64,000 bases of DNA from Metaphire vulgaris (GCA_018105865.1 CM030840.1:13020794-13084793); one strand, 5' to 3'. Positions 22,497-58,087 are shown, counted from the stretch's first letter. A program made the numbers and translations. The notes: generated by a model not told the origin, from the sequence alone.

Positions 22497-23994
22497 ACTT
22501 ATTTATGGAACGACCCACGTAGTATAGTAATAGCTGCTATTCTTAGGCGCCTAATCTTTCTTAAAATAGTTATAGGCAGGGTAGGCTGTCGGCCGGGCAA
22601 ATGCCAGTGCAACCTTGAGGCGGCGGGGCGGGTTGTTATACCTATACGGAGGAAATTACTTTTGGAATAGGAAGTTTATACGTTTAGACCTTAAAGCTTG
22701 AGGAGATACTGAAGGAATTAAAGAAAACTGGGACTCAGAACTTGTTGTTGACCATGTCGTAAGCTGCGAAAGAGAGCTGGAATTGAGTTCAAAAGTTCAA
22801 TTTGCAGCTGATGTTATAAATTAAACTGTTAATTTCATACTTGCTCATGAGGGCCTATGATTTGTGGACTTCATTCAATCTTCATATAAGATATTTATGA
22901 GGCAGTTAAGAGTGCAATGTTCAGTGATATCGAGCCTCTCCGATATCAGCAAAATTAGCTCCGAGAGTTCGTGGAGCGCTGAGCATTCAGTTGTTATCAA
23001 AAGAGTAACAAGATTTCGGTGTCAATATAAAACACTCATGCGTTTCACCTACACAGTAAGATCTGATGAAATACAACCGAAGGCAAGATTAAACGCGTCC
23101 AGGGCGTAGCAATGTATATAGGTATAGGCCTATAGGTTGCCAGTGACAGACTAAGGTGGATGATGGTCCTGAAATAAACGAAGGTGATTTACATTGTAGA
23201 TGACACTGCGCAAGCAATGAGCAAAGTAGCGAAACGATAGCGTGGAGCCTCTAGATGACAAGTCGGTGTTTTACGCATGCCCAAAAATTAAATGAAGACT
23301 AGATCGACGTAGAGAACGTGAGAAGCTTCATCTACGGCTGAAGTAAAAGAAACGACACATGTGGCAGAGTACTTGAAAGACGTAAAAATAAGGGCACCGA
23401 CTGTAAACAATGACGAGAAATATTTTATGCCAGATAATTTAGATACAGGACCCGAAATTCCGATTAGCACGCGCATGGATAAAGTGAATAGTATTGGATG
23501 CTTTGCTTCTTCTATATTTCGTACATTAGTAACAGTACAAATCTATCTGCGGTCTAGATTAGGGCCTGCTGTATTTCTATTAAATTTTGTATTTCGCTCT
23601 ATTCATGAAGCGTCTTTAAGAATTGCCCTTAAAACTCATTTCTAGATCATCGCCAGCCAATCAGTCATCATGAGTGGGCTCCTCATTAGCGTAGCCAAGA
23701 GGGGACTCGGAGGGCCGGACCCCCTCTACGGATCTATCGCCAAGTGATAATATTTTATCAAGGGTTTCGCAGAAATTTCAAGGCACGATTCAAATAGGAG
23801 CTACGTCAATCCCGTTCCCCTGTTGTTACGCCAATGTCTATTACTGTGTCTGAAATGAGATAGCATGCGAGAACACTGCTAATTTCCAGTTTATCTTACA
23901 TGTATCCGGAGTTTAATTTTCCATAAACGTCACCGAAGCGAAACAATTTTTATCCTCTCTTTTCTTCTTCATTTCTTCTTTCGTCGTCTCTGGG

Positions 23995-24960
23995 ACCGAT
24001 TGCTTTCATCACATACACAGAAGACTTTGCCTTTATTTTTCAACACCATGATCTTCGCCATCATATAATTGCTGATGATAAACAGATCTACGACTGTGTG
24101 GACGTTAAAGATGTCGGTCTTGCTCTTGGTCGTCTCCAAAATTGCATCACAGAGGTCCAAGGGTGGTGTTCCTCACGACGATTGCAACTTAAAGCTTCCA
24201 AGACCGAGCTTGCATAGTTTGGCTCACGTGCTAACATGCTTAGTTAAGCTGTCTAGCACCGATTGCAGCTTGGCACTTCAGGGTACCATCGTCCACCCTT
24301 CTACCGTCGTCAGAGACATCGGAGTCCTGTTCGACAATGAACTGACCATGAAGCAACATGTTGGACAGTTAGCCAAGAGCTGCTTCTATCGCATACGACG
24401 CATCCGCCAGATCTGTCGAATCGCTGGCAAAGAAATCGCCTCGCAACTGGTTTCCGCGTTTGTTCTGTCCAGACTAGACTATTGCAATTCCGTTCTTGCC
24501 GGCCTTCCAAAGTCTACACTGGCCTACCTGTAGCGTGTACAAAATGCTACTGTACGTCTGATGCTGGACCTGAAACCTCGAGACCACGTCACTCCAGTCT
24601 CCGGCGCTTCGTGAACTTCATTGGCTTCCAGTCCAGTCACGGATACAACACAAACTATGCACGCTGATGTTCTGTGCACGGAATGCTCTTTGTCCGACTT
24701 ATCTGACCGATTTGCTTCGGCCAACATCAACCGCCAGCGGTAGACCAGGCTTACCGTACGATCTGCCTCTACCAGCCAATACCACAAACCTCGTCTCTGG
24801 ACAGTTATGGGACAACGAGCCTTCTCGTACGCTGGACCCCATGCCTGGAACGCCCTTCCACCAGCGCTACGGAACATAAAGTCGCTCGTCGCTTTTCGCA
24901 AACAGTTGAAGACACATCTGTTTAATTGTGCTTATAATCATTGACATTGTAATGCGCTTG
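23995..24960 (+). mobile_element. CR1-type LINE, reverse transcriptase C-terminal half, 5' truncated
   Basis: Plus-strand frames read IIADDKQIYDCVDV (the YADD catalytic box with Tyr replaced), LGRLQNCITEVQGWC, GVLFDNELTMKQHV, SRLDYCNSVLAGLP and, in another frame, VQNATVRLMLDLKPRDHVTP. The end is AATATAAATAGCTAATAAG and a GATTA-rich tail near 25010. There are several frameshifts. Confidence 0.82.
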
Positions 24961-25524
24961 CTACTTATTGATTAGGCGCAATATAAATAGCTAATAAGAT
25001 TAGATTAGATTTAGATTAATTGACGATTATTCTGACAATCGGCTATCATTCCTGTCGTGTCTAATAGTTGGAGATCTGCAAACGATTTGATACAGCTTAG
25101 AGTTGAATTAGTTAACAAGTATAAGGGACCATATCGTAACGAATTAACCGAATTGAATCAATAGCTATGACCGAATAATGACGTATATTAATTACAATTG
25201 ACATTAGTTAGTCGTTTGACATTTTACTATAATCACTGTATGAGGTGTGGAAAGTAGTGACGCTGGCTATAGAGGCATTCAAATATTGATAGATTTCATT
25301 TTGCTATAAATTATAAATTTTCGTTACTGTGCTAGAAATTGCGGGAAAAGAAGCAGAAGATGCAGTTTCAACTAAAGGTATTGAATTTCTGTAGTGTGAA
25401 ATAGCTGCTTAATCAACATAATAGAGGCATAACCAAGTTTGAATTCATTATTTTTGCTTTACTTCACTAACCCATAACTAAGTAATGTATACACATTGAT
25501 TTACATGTTGTTAATGTCATCGGG

Positions 25525-25965
25525 GGAAAACTGTAACTGTAACTGAAACTGAAAAACATAACTGTAACTGCAACTGTAACTGAAAAACCATAGCTTAAAT
25601 AACATTAACTGTAACTGAAACTGAAAAACATAACTGTAACTAAACTGTAACTGAAAAACCATAACTTAAATAACATTGACTGTAACTGAAACTGAAAAAC
25701 ATAACTGTAACTGCAACTGTAACTGAAAATCCATAACTTAAATAACATTAACTGTAACTGAAACTGAAAAACATAACTGTAACTAAACTGTAACTGAAAA
25801 ACCATAACTTAAATAACATTATCTGTAACTGAAACTGAAAAACATAACTGTAACTGCAACTGTAACTGAAAAACCATAGCTTAAATAACATTAACTGTAC
25901 CTGAAACTGAAAAACATAACTGTAACTGCAACTGTAACTGAAAAACCATAACTTAAATAACACTG
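25525..25965. repeat. Minisatellite of AACTGTAACTGAAACTG-type units
   Basis: About five imperfect units of 60-80 bp built from AACTGTAACTGAAA and CATAACTTAAATAACATT. The right end AAATAACACTG resembles the TIR of the element at 53764-54688, which has the same AACTGAAA-rich interior, so this is probably a decayed relative. Confidence 0.7.
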
Positions 25966-26204
25966 GCTGAAAGTCAGCCGGAACGCGCCGGAACTGAGTT
26001 CCTGCACCTTTTTGGACCATGACAATTTTCCCTATAATTTTTCAATATTTGTTGCAATATTCTAAAAGCACCGTGTACTAGAAATGGAAATGATGGCTAC
26101 CCATACATAGTTCGTTAGGAACTTAGGGTTAGGGTTTGGGTTGCTCTAAGAGAGTTCCTGCACCTTTTTTCCACAGACTTTTAGCACTGCATTTAACTAA
26201 GAAT

Positions 26205-27525
26205 TAATTATGCGTCTGAAAACATAGATGTGACGCTCATCACGTAGTATTTATCACCATGACAACACGACAATTTGCATTCTAAAACATTGTACTTGAT
26301 AAGAAAATAAGCGCTCGAATTTACTACGAAATACACATAATTTTTCTTTTAAACCAGGTTTTGTTTTAATAGTGCTTATATTATCTACATTAATGGCTTT
26401 AAATGAAATATGATTCTAGTTGCAGGAACAACTGACTTTGAATTACTAGCATTAATGCTAACAATTCTAACAAGTGCAGAATCTTTAGTAGTCTTAATCA
26501 ATTCAGCTAAATAAATGAAGCTCTTGTATGTTGCCAAATTCTGTTAGAACTCTTCGAAGACGATTTCCTTTCAATCTGCCGAAAGCAAAACATAACATTT
26601 TTGATGATGAAACAAACAATTTAAAAAATGCACCACATTCCCTACTTTAATTACCAGGATAACTGAACGATTAGCTGTCCGGGCTGAAATCCTGAGTTTG
26701 ACTTGGGTTTTGTGCGATTGTGATTTGTTTTGCCATTGACTGATGCAGCCGTGCGTTATAAAGTGGCGCTATAGAAGTTGCCGGATTTGGGTAATATTAG
26801 ATAAAAGTGGTAGAACTGAATATTAAGGGTGGATTTGGAGAACGTGTCCCTGTATCCAACTCTAGAATAATCTATATTTGTAGTTTCTCTCGTAATTATC
26901 CTTATTGCATAATTATAAGGTCCATCCATATATCCATCCATATAGTTCTTACGCACTGAGGAGCAAGCGGATTTGGGAATTAGGAGATTTTGCGTACGAG
27001 GAAGGAAGGGGTCTTGACTGAATGCTTACGTGTGCACTAATATATAAATAGCCTAGGTAACAAATAAAAAAGTGCTCAGGTAGAAGATTGGTATATTCAC
27101 ACTAACATTAGATTTAAATACAAAGGTAGCGGTGTAAGAAGGTTCACGTCAAGCTTAGGTTTCTTCTGTACTTCTGCTTTTAAGGTTCGGGTGCAATCGT
27201 CATGGACGATGAAAATTGCACCGTTGTTATATAATTGTAGATGCCATTATACATATATTTGTAGAGCGATTACTATGAACGCAACGCTCTGATTTATAAA
27301 TCATGATCACGCGTCTTGATAATGAGAGAGAAGTGCCAATTTTCCATTAAAACCCGAGACTGAAGTCGCATTATTGAGAGCGAGTTCCTCAGCTATAGCA
27401 CATTGCTGCCTTTACTTATAAATTATGACTTGAAGATAATGGGTTGTAGAAATCCTAGCTACCATGAAGGCCATTTTATAGTCTACGGCTGAATTTCTAC
27501 TTCATTGTATTTTGAATTCGCTTAC
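26205..27525 (-). other. 3' flank of gene 2 (duplicated 3' module)
   Basis: It is homologous to 1-1929 and 58088-59794. The shared open frame here ends near 26756 (ILPKSGNFYSATL, stop), but its upstream half is unlike the other two copies. No clear AATAAA was found close to the last SRCR exon. Confidence 0.6.
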
Positions 27526-49930
<22,405 letters not shown>

Positions 49931-50076
49931 CGGTTCAAGAACGGTTCGCGTTATCATATATCTCAAGAACTACTATTATTAACTGCTGATTAGTAATTAA
50001 CAGCTATTGCTATAGCAGCTTGGAGATCATTGGAGAACTACATGTATAGAATTATTGGAATGGACACGCGTGACAC

Positions 50077-50084
50077 TATTTATA
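50077..50084 (-). promoter_or_regulatory. Gene 2 TATA box
   Basis: The minus strand reads TATAAATA followed by GTGTCAC and, some 20 bases on, GTGTCCATTC. The box lies 147 bp above the ATG and is conserved at the same place in gene 1 (19397-19404), including the GTGTCCATTC stretch around the expected transcription start. Confidence 0.65.
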
Positions 50085-50226
50085 ACAATTGGCCGAGTCG
50101 TTTGCGAAAGCTTGTACGCAGACGTTGTCCTAGGGCCTAGGCGATAAGTCAAAGTTCGAACGTGTTGAAATACTATGTCAATATTATCTGATCTCCCAAT
50201 TTCGAAGCCTTTGAAAACAATGGCTA

Positions 50227-51043
50227 CACAGAGAAAAAAGTTGTGTAACGTTACATCAAGACTTGGTGGTAATTCAGCTGCCACCATCGCTTGGTGTAAC
50301 CTTACACCAAGCGATGGTGTACTCAAAACGCGAACCAGGTGTAAAGTTGACACCATGCTTTGGTGTAACCTCGGGTACCTTGGGTAACCTTGGTGTAAGT
50401 TAACCCCAAATTTTGGAGTAAATTTACCCCGAAAGCAGGAGTAGGGTTACATTAACATTGTGTAAAGTTGACACCATGCCTTTGTGTAAATTCGGGAAAA
50501 CTTGATTTAAGTTTCCCCTCAAATTGTTTTAAAGTGGAATAGTGGATACATACAATATACAAAAGTACAAAGCAACATAGGCCTATCAAAGCAAAGAGTA
50601 AGTTTACACAGAAAGCAAAAGTAGGGTTATATTTAATATATTAATATTGCGTTGCCTGCAAAATCTGTACCGCTAAACCGGCGATAGAAAGGTGTGCTAA
50701 ACTCACTATCCTAATATTGCTCCCTTTCCTTAACGTTTTGCGCCATATACAGAATACTTGTTTCTTTGTTTCTCTACGCTATTTGAGTAATTATCATCTA
50801 TGTATTATTTCTATAGGACCTCAGGTTTATTTATTATTGATTATTAATTCTTTTCACTGCTATTTTCTGATTTCGCCACACTATAGGTTACTCGACTAGG
50901 TAACATTTACACTTAAATTAATCGTAACGTTACACAAAAATTTTCTCGGTATAAACTTCATGTAACCTGCGTTACACGTATTACTCGACTAAGTAACATT
51001 TACACTTAAATTCATCGTAACGTTACACAAATTTTTCTCTGTG
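50227..51043. mobile_element. TA-flanked element just upstream of the gene 2 promoter
   Basis: 817 bp. Begins CACAGAGAAAAAAGTTGTG and ends with the inverse (minus strand CACAGAGAAAAATTTGTG), TA on both sides. The interior holds repeated GTGTAAAGTTGACACCATGC and GTAACGTTACA. The gene 1 upstream region is empty at the matching TA (about 19562). Confidence 0.75.
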
Positions 51044-51116
51044 TATGATGTATTTAAAAGAAATGTCCTCTTTTAAAAAATACTTTAACAGAGGATTTAA
51101 AAATAAATAAATTAAT

Positions 51117-51562
<446 letters not shown>

Positions 51563-51612
51563 AATTTTAAGTGGTTTAGGAGGCTAAGTAAGCCTGTGTG
51601 AAAACCACTGAT
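51563..51612 (-). repeat. SINE-tail hairpin copy (minus strand) beside (AAT)n
   Basis: On the minus strand AGTGGTTTTCACACAGGCTT and AAGCCTCC-type sequence close a hairpin with AAACCACT, next to the (AAT)n block, as at 20628 and 52068. Confidence 0.65.
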
Positions 51613-52067
51613 TGATCTTATTTCACATACAACCACTTATTGTTGTTTTCGTTGCTTTTTGTTATTATTACATATTGACTCATCAATACCAAAACGATAA
51701 GAATGTGCATATACTCTGACGAATTTTCATGTATAAACGTGAGATGACGAACTTTTGATGAGTCACCTTGTTCGTATGAAAAACGATAAGAGGAGAAGGA
51801 TCTGCGTCGTAGAAAGAATTTGGTAATATAGTTTTAGCTGAGAAGAGCATTAAGAATCTGTATACTCCAGGAGCCTTATCATATCATAAACTATATAAAA
51901 TATTATATATTGAGCCTTCGCTCAACATGAAAGATAAGATAACGAGTAAGATAGGCAGAAGTACTGCAATAAACTAGAATCTTCATAACGGCCTATATTT
52001 CTTTCAAACACTAAACGGATTCAAAGTTTATTTCGTAAAACTAGGTTATTGAATGCGGAGAGTTACT

Positions 52068-52119
52068 ACAGTGGTATTCACACAGGCTTACTTAGCCTCC
52101 TAAACAACTTTAAATCACA

Positions 52120-52201
<82 letters not shown>
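52068..52201 (+). repeat. SINE-tail hairpin copy followed by (ATT)n
   Basis: AGTGGTATTCACACAGGCTT and AGCCTCCTAAACAACTT, a slightly decayed hairpin, then AAATCACATT and (ATT)n to 52201. Confidence 0.65.
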
Positions 52202-52203
<2 letters not shown>

Positions 52204-52249
52204 AAAACTGTTGGTAAATGTTCTATTACAAACATTATTACTAAAACAG

Positions 52250-52545
52250 AGGAAGTTAGCAGAATGATAATAATGTTGGACGTTATGGCAGAAGGTCGCC
52301 GGTTCGATACTCGCAGGGGCCCTAAGGTCGACTCAGTATTACTCGCTAGAGGACGGTGGTAAAATTGAAGAGCAATTGAATTAAGCTGCGAGGTTAAACG
52401 TGGGTCTGGTGATGTAATGGCAACCTACACCAGATTAATGGCCTATGGAGATATAAGTCGCTGATATAAATCGCTGATTGCATAGACCAGAGATAAGCGT
52501 ACCCAACACTGGCGCTCGAGTACGGGACCTACCTTTACTTGTTAT
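52250..52545 (+). mobile_element. tRNA-derived SINE
   Basis: Head GTTAGCAGAATGATAA and GGTCGCCGGTTCGATAC (box B), body GGTCGACTCAGTATTACTCG, 3' end CGAGTACGGGACCTACC. Full relative of 31545-31820. Confidence 0.75.
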
Positions 52546-53374
52546 CTATATAAAAATTTATTGCTTTGTACGCAGTCTATGCAAAAGTTGCACTTCTTGT
52601 TATAAATTAAACTCTTAGTTTCAAGTTTATTCATGAAAGCAAATGACTCGTGGACTTGACTAAAGCCCACTATATTTATGAAGCAGTAAGGAGTGCAGTG
52701 TCTAGTGATATGGAGCTGGCTCGATGAATTACAACCGCAGTCAGGACGCGTGCAGGGCATAGCAGTGTGAAGGTTGCTATCGACAGACTAAGGTGGATGA
52801 TGCTCTTGAGATACACGACGATGATTTAGATGACACCGTGCAAACAACGAGCCAAATAGCAAAACGATATCGTGGAACCTAAAGATATCTCGACAAAGTC
52901 GGTGTTTTATGGCCCAAGAATCAAATGAAGACTAAACCGACTTTGTCTTGTTACTATAGATGTCAGACATGGATCGCCACTGTGAAAGTGTCTTGATATT
53001 TCACTTTTTAAAGGCGCATAATTATGCTGTAAGCAATGACGCCGGCGTATTTTATGCCACATAATATACACTGTGTCCGGATAAAACGCGACCCCTTGCG
53101 ATAATGATGAAAAACACTAGTAAAAATATTCAGAAATTTTAAAACTTTAAAATTCATTTATGAATCCTTGCCTAATAGCTTTAACAGCTTTCATGCAACA
53201 GAATTTCATATAACAGTCCAGCTCAATCAATCCACACAAAGGGATGCAGTGGACTGGATGTTAGTTTTTATATGTGGAAAGTATTTAGTCGTTCCCAAGT
53301 TATTTTGCTGATAGCGTCGCTTCCGATTTGTCTTCGTTAGCATCAATTTTGCGTTGAAGACATGCCCTAAAAAC

Positions 53375-53550
53375 CAGTGTTTATTCTAGGCCTTCTCTGG
53401 GGGAATCCCCCAATTTATAAAATCCCCCCCAAAATTATAAGTTGGTTGGGGGCGAAAATTACCCTCCCCCAAAAAGTGTGGATACTCAGACCTTGTCCCC
53501 CCAAACATTTCAAAATCCCCCCAATGTCAAGATGGCTAGAATAAACACTG
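53375..53550. mobile_element. hAT-like MITE (CAGTGTTTATTCTAG ends)
   Basis: 176 bp. Ends CAGTGTTTATTCTAGG and, inverted, CAGTGTTTATTCTAGCC. cctaaaaac lies on both sides, giving an 8- or 9-bp duplication. Same family as 22146-22496. Confidence 0.8.
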
Positions 53551-53763
53551 CCTAAAAACAGCTTAATGATTCCTAAACGCTGTTAAACCGCAATAATATC
53601 AATGTAGAATTCCATTTTTATAGATTTTCATAGCGACATATTTTCAGATAACTGAAGTTTAAATTAGTGTTTCCCAATGGTTGACTACAAGAATGTAAAT
53701 TGTATAGAGTCTAGTCGAAATTTAAGTAGCTAGAAGTTACTGTAATTTCCAGACTGCTGTAGC

Positions 53764-54688
53764 CAGTGTTGTTTCAGTTAACTTTAACTGAAACTAATCA
53801 GTTAACTGAAACTGAAACTATAACTGAAAAATGTCAATAACTATAATTGTAACTGTAACTGAAAAATAGATAACTGAATTAGCTAAAATAACTGAAAAAT
53901 AATTGTATATATGGTTGCGTACTATTTCTGGTTTTTCCGAGAGACGCGGATATTTGCAATGTTGTAGCGGTAACACCATGCAACGCGAATTTCTTTCTTC
54001 CTGCTTCCGTCGGTAGTTCTAGTTCCGTCGCTAGATTTGAGGTTTTTACATTTTAAAAATCGTTTTATGCAGAGTTAGTTTTCGCTCTGAGCGGAGGAGA
54101 ATCCTGTAAGTAGTATCTTATTTATTTAAAATACTAGTGAAGAAAGTAATAACTGGATTGTATTTGTAAGTGGTTTAGTAGGATTTCGCCTATGTTTAAA
54201 CCACTATCGCTCATACCAGCCATACCGCACTCTATTGCAAGTTTTAAGCTTCTGTATGTTAAATCTGCTAAACTTTGAGTCCCTCTAAAACTTTGTGGGG
54301 ACCTCTCTGCTGCTAAACGCAACAGACTGTCTGCTAACTTGGAACATCGTGTGTTCCTTAACCCCTTAACTGGGGATCCCGGATATATCCGTCTATTTTA
54401 CATTGAGTTACAGTTAAATACACGGTTAAGGGGTTAAGCTAAATGAATCAATTTGAGAGCACAGTGATTGTGTTATTTTGTGTATTAAAAATAACGTCGA
54501 AATTTCATTAATGTGCTCAATGTCGATTAACTGAAAATAACTGAAATAACTGAAAAATAAATAACTGTAAATGAAACTATAACTGAAAAATGACAATAAC
54601 TTTAACTGTAACTATAACTGAAAAATAATTTCAATAACTGTAACTGAAACTGAAACTGAAAAAATAATCAATAACTGAAACAACACTG
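53764..54688. mobile_element. hAT-like element (CAGTGTTGTTTCAGTTA ends) with a nested TTAA element
   Basis: 925 bp. Ends CAGTGTTGTTTCAGTTA and, inverted, CAGTGTTGTTTCAGTTATTG. The flanking 8-mers gctgtagc and gctgttgc differ at one base. AACTGAAA units fill both ends. Inside, 54358-54437 is a second, TTAA-bounded insertion. A minus-strand frame at 54134-54322 (SLADLTYRSLKLAIECGMAG) is unassigned. Confidence 0.7.
54358..54437. mobile_element. Short piggyBac-like palindromic element, TTAA ends
   Basis: 80 bp from TTAACCCCTTAACTGGG to GTTAAGGGGTTAAG. The centre holds CCCGGATATATCCG. A second, partial copy lies at 63114-63181. Confidence 0.6.
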
Positions 54689-54922
54689 GCTGTTGCACGT
54701 TATATTGAATGATAGATGTTTGCAGAACACGTTTACTGTACAGTAGGCCTAAGTCATTCCAAATCTAGGACTCTTCAAGAATTCACGCATTGAACAAGAT
54801 TTCTTATAATACAATTCTAATAACAGAAAATTGGACGTGCAAACGAAACGAGAGCTGGAGGCGGACCCCTGCAGTCGCACTGTTGGATTCTTTAATCCCG
54901 CCCCCACCAGATACAGGTTCTA

Positions 54923-55357
54923 GGGCAATTCGAAGCCGGACAATTCGGAGCGGACAATAATTCGGCGCGGAGAATTCGGAGCAAAGTTTTAATGAATTTA
55001 AATATATGCTAATCTCACCCCGACTGTTGTGCTAGATTATGAAAACCAGAATGCAATCGAGTACTTAAGAGGATGTTGCCATTACATCAATTTATTGAAT
55101 TAACACTATCATTCAGCGAACATCAATACAATATGTTCAGTATCATTATTTGTAGACACGAACTACATATCATCAAGTATAAACATGTTGTATAACTTTA
55201 TCGACATATTTTGAAACGGTTTTACAAATTTATACAACTTTCATGGCATTAATTCTAATAAATTCTTTCTTTAATTCTATTGCATTCTTTCTTTTGGCAC
55301 CGATTTGTCCTGCTCCGAATTTTCCGCTCCGAATTGTCCGACTCCCAATTATTGCCC
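54923..55357. mobile_element. Element with GGGCAATTCGGAGCGGACAA-type inverted repeats
   Basis: 435 bp. TIRs of about 35 bp are built of TTCGGAGCGGACAATTCGG-like units and their inverse. CCAGATACAG lies just outside both ends. No transposase was seen. Confidence 0.6.
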
Positions 55358-55913
55358 GGTCACCCCAGATACAGCCGATTATAATAGATGACGTTCTGCA
55401 GTTTAGATTAATAGGACGACGTTTCTCTGTATAATCTTGTATACTGTATAATATTCTCTGATCTCTTGCCGACTAATGAATTCATATGACAACGTTGAAA
55501 GTGGGAAATCGTTTTGAATACAATTAAGCTTCCTTATTTACGAAGTATGCAGAACAAATTCCCATCGGAAGCCTCTGGCAAACGTCCCATCTGTGGGTCC
55601 TATGCTATGGCAAAGCGTCATTTGCTGATTCTACCCCAAGTGCAATTCGAGTTCTGAACTGAGATTCGATTCTCAACAGCCGCTTCGATTGCAATAATTA
55701 CTAAAGCCGGCGATCAAATCATTACTTGGATATTGAGTTTGAAAGTGTATAAATATACGTCTGCAATAGACCTACTTGGCAGTGAGCTGTTTCTTTCTCT
55801 TTTGCTAATTGAGGCCCGACAATGCTGTTGGCGAATCGCCGAGTTGGCGAAGTTCCTGTTACCCCCTTCCATCCACCGGAAGACCTTATACGGGCAGTGC
55901 ATCGTATGATTCA

Positions 55914-56171
55914 CAGAGGCGTAGCGAGAGTATCCGGGGTCCGGGGGGCAAAGTGTACCGTTGGCGCCCTTAACACTGCTGACGAGCAAGAAAAAAAGGT
56001 CGTCACATCGTTCACGGCGCCCCTCTTCATATAGTGCTGACGAGCAAAAAAAGTCGTCGCACATGTTTCTTCTTCATTATGCATTTCACTTACCCAAATA
56101 ACCCCATTTTTGCGCCCGTCACCTCGGCGCCGGGGGGGCATATGCCCCCTGCCCCCATAGCTACGCCTCTG
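55914..56171. mobile_element. hAT-like MITE (CAGAGGCGTAGC ends), perfect target duplication
   Basis: 258 bp. CAGAGGCGTAGC at both ends, inverted. The flanking 8-mer atgattca is identical on both sides. Confidence 0.85.
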
Positions 56172-56258
56172 ATGATTCAGTAGATAAAAGAGAAAAAGCG
56201 ACGGCATTGTTGTTCTATTAGTTATGTTCAAAAACTTGGCTTGTCATTTCGATATAGG

Positions 56259-56451
56259 CAGGGCGTAGCGACGGGGGTATATCGGTATATATATATATAC
56301 CCTCAAAATCAGTCGATCTTAAAGTTTTTATGTGATTTGTATGTGGTTATATGTGACTTATATGGCTTATGTGGTTTGGAGTTAAGATTTATACCCTAAA
56401 AATATTCATATCTCCAAATCAAATTCCTGGCTACGCCCATGGATATAGGCT
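56259..56451. mobile_element. hAT-like MITE (CAGGGCGTAGC ends), perfect target duplication
   Basis: 193 bp. CAGGGCGTAGCGACGGGGG at the left, inverted CATGGGCGTAGCCAGG at the right. The flanking 8-mer gatatagg is identical on both sides. Related to 2292-2466. Confidence 0.82.
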
Positions 56452-56730
56452 ATTTGGTTCAAGACATTTAAGTCTGTCGAGATAGCATTTGAGCAGGAGA
56501 GGTCTAACGAAGTTGATGGATGCAAGGGTAGGGTTAAGAGGTACTGTATCGGCACATTCAATGGTGGATACCACAGGTCCAGTTGGAGGACAACAGAAAT
56601 AGAGGTGTTTAACTGGTGCCTTTACAGATCACAAAACAATAAACATATCTTGAAATGACTAAAAACTACAAAGCACAAATAAACGTAAGCAAAACTGTTA
56701 GATAATTAAATAATGTTTGACCTAATAGGG

Positions 56731-57073
56731 CAGCGGTTCTCAACCTGTGGGTCGCGACCCCCACGGGGGTCAAATGACGATTTGCCAGGGGTCGTCCGAG
56801 ACCATCAGAAATATGGGGTTGTCTCTTTTCTTGTTATTGTACAAAATTTCCTCAGTGGTAGTTACGACGTACTAGTTGTTTTACTATAATTGTCATTCGA
56901 GGATAGACATGGAGACAATTAAATAATAACGATTTCGAACATTTTTATTGTCGTAGCATTATTATTTTTAGCAGTTTACATTGTGGACGAAAATAATGTA
57001 ACCGTTGGGGGTCGCCACATCATGGGTAATTGAATTAAAAGGGTCGCGACACTATAAAGGTTGAGAACCGCTG
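56731..57073. mobile_element. hAT MITE resembling SPIN/Charlie-type elements, perfect target duplication
   Basis: 343 bp. Begins CAGCGGTTCTCAACCTGTGG, ends GGTTGAGAACCGCTG. The flanking 8-mer taataggg is identical on both sides. The ends GGGTCGCGACCCC and GGGTCGCGACACTATAAAGG strongly recall the SPIN/OposCharlie3 hAT family described from vertebrates and some invertebrates; that match is from memory. Confidence 0.85.
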
Positions 57074-58087
57074 TAATAGGGGATTCACCAATGCCCTGAA
57101 AGTTAGCCTTTGATGCGGAAATAATCGCAGCATCCTCGATTAGCCTACTGTTAGTAAGCTCTGCTATCTGGCTTTGCTCTGATAGGCCTATAGCTTAATT
57201 GTTTATAAATGATAGCATCATACTTGCAATGAAAAATGTCAAGACAAAGGCCACATTTGGCACATTAATAGCCGGAAATTCGGCCTGTGGATAATGAGAG
57301 CAGAACACCGCACATTTTGCCTGTCAGACCAGTGCCTGCTGGACGGAAGCCACGAGGTAGAAAAGGAGGACATATCTTCTTTTTTTCTGACGTCGGGTGA
57401 TCTCGCCGTGGTTGACTACCTATCCTTTCCCTTACAACTAAATTTGTTGTCGGCTACTCCAAAGCTCTAAACTTAGAGCATAGGGGAAATTGCACCAGAA
57501 TACAATGCGAGATTGCAAGGAATTACGATTCAAATCAAGGAGAGACCATCAACATTACTAACATGGCGCTACAGAAGTTCAAAAATGATAATGAAGGCAG
57601 TTGACAAAACTGGACACGAAACGAAGCTTGACAATTGTCAGTCTCAGAAAAGCTGTGCCGTTTATAAGCGAATATCTAAATTTTATTAGGAAATTTGGAT
57701 GTCAGGAAAATCAATTTCGGAATCACATTCATTTTTCTGACTAACATTGCTCTTCAATATTTTAGAAATCGTCGATAGGCCTACACTTGTGATCAAACCA
57801 TACTGTATTCATGTATCAACAGGCCTACTTTCAAGGGCTTCTACAGTTATTATTTATGCAACAGGGTTGTAATGTCGTCGTTTACACAGTGAACAACCGT
57901 CGGAATGATATTGAGCAGGTTCTGAAAGCATCAGTCTCTGATCAAAATTTATACTGTACTGCACATAGCCTTAAGGTCCGGAATCCATTGGCATATGCAG
58001 GAATCATTTCAATGATAGTTATCTTAAGATAGGCTCAGCTTAAGGGTATCTGCCCTTTTACAAATAGTCACTGTCAAATTCTAGGTC

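Larger units (their letters stand above)
19405..23300. other. Intergenic region above gene 1, homologous to 50085-53090
   Basis: Several blocks match the region above gene 2: 19405-19760 with 50085-51760, 20540-20620 with 51985-52060, 22800-22950 with 52600-52720. Insertions differ between the copies. No gene was recognised. A weak plus-strand frame at 22864-23109 is not kept in the other copy. The stretch 21595-21990 is unusually GC-rich with imperfect repeats. Confidence 0.55.

Noticed and set aside
22864..23109. 81-residue plus-strand frame in the intergenic region
   Set aside because: The homologous stretch at about 52650-52760 does not keep the frame, so it is probably non-coding.
54134..54322. 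Minus-strand frame with SLADLTYRSLKLAIECGMAG as a host gene
   Set aside because: It lies inside a hAT-like element with inverted ends and target duplication; at most a scrap of transposon coding sequence, which I could not identify.
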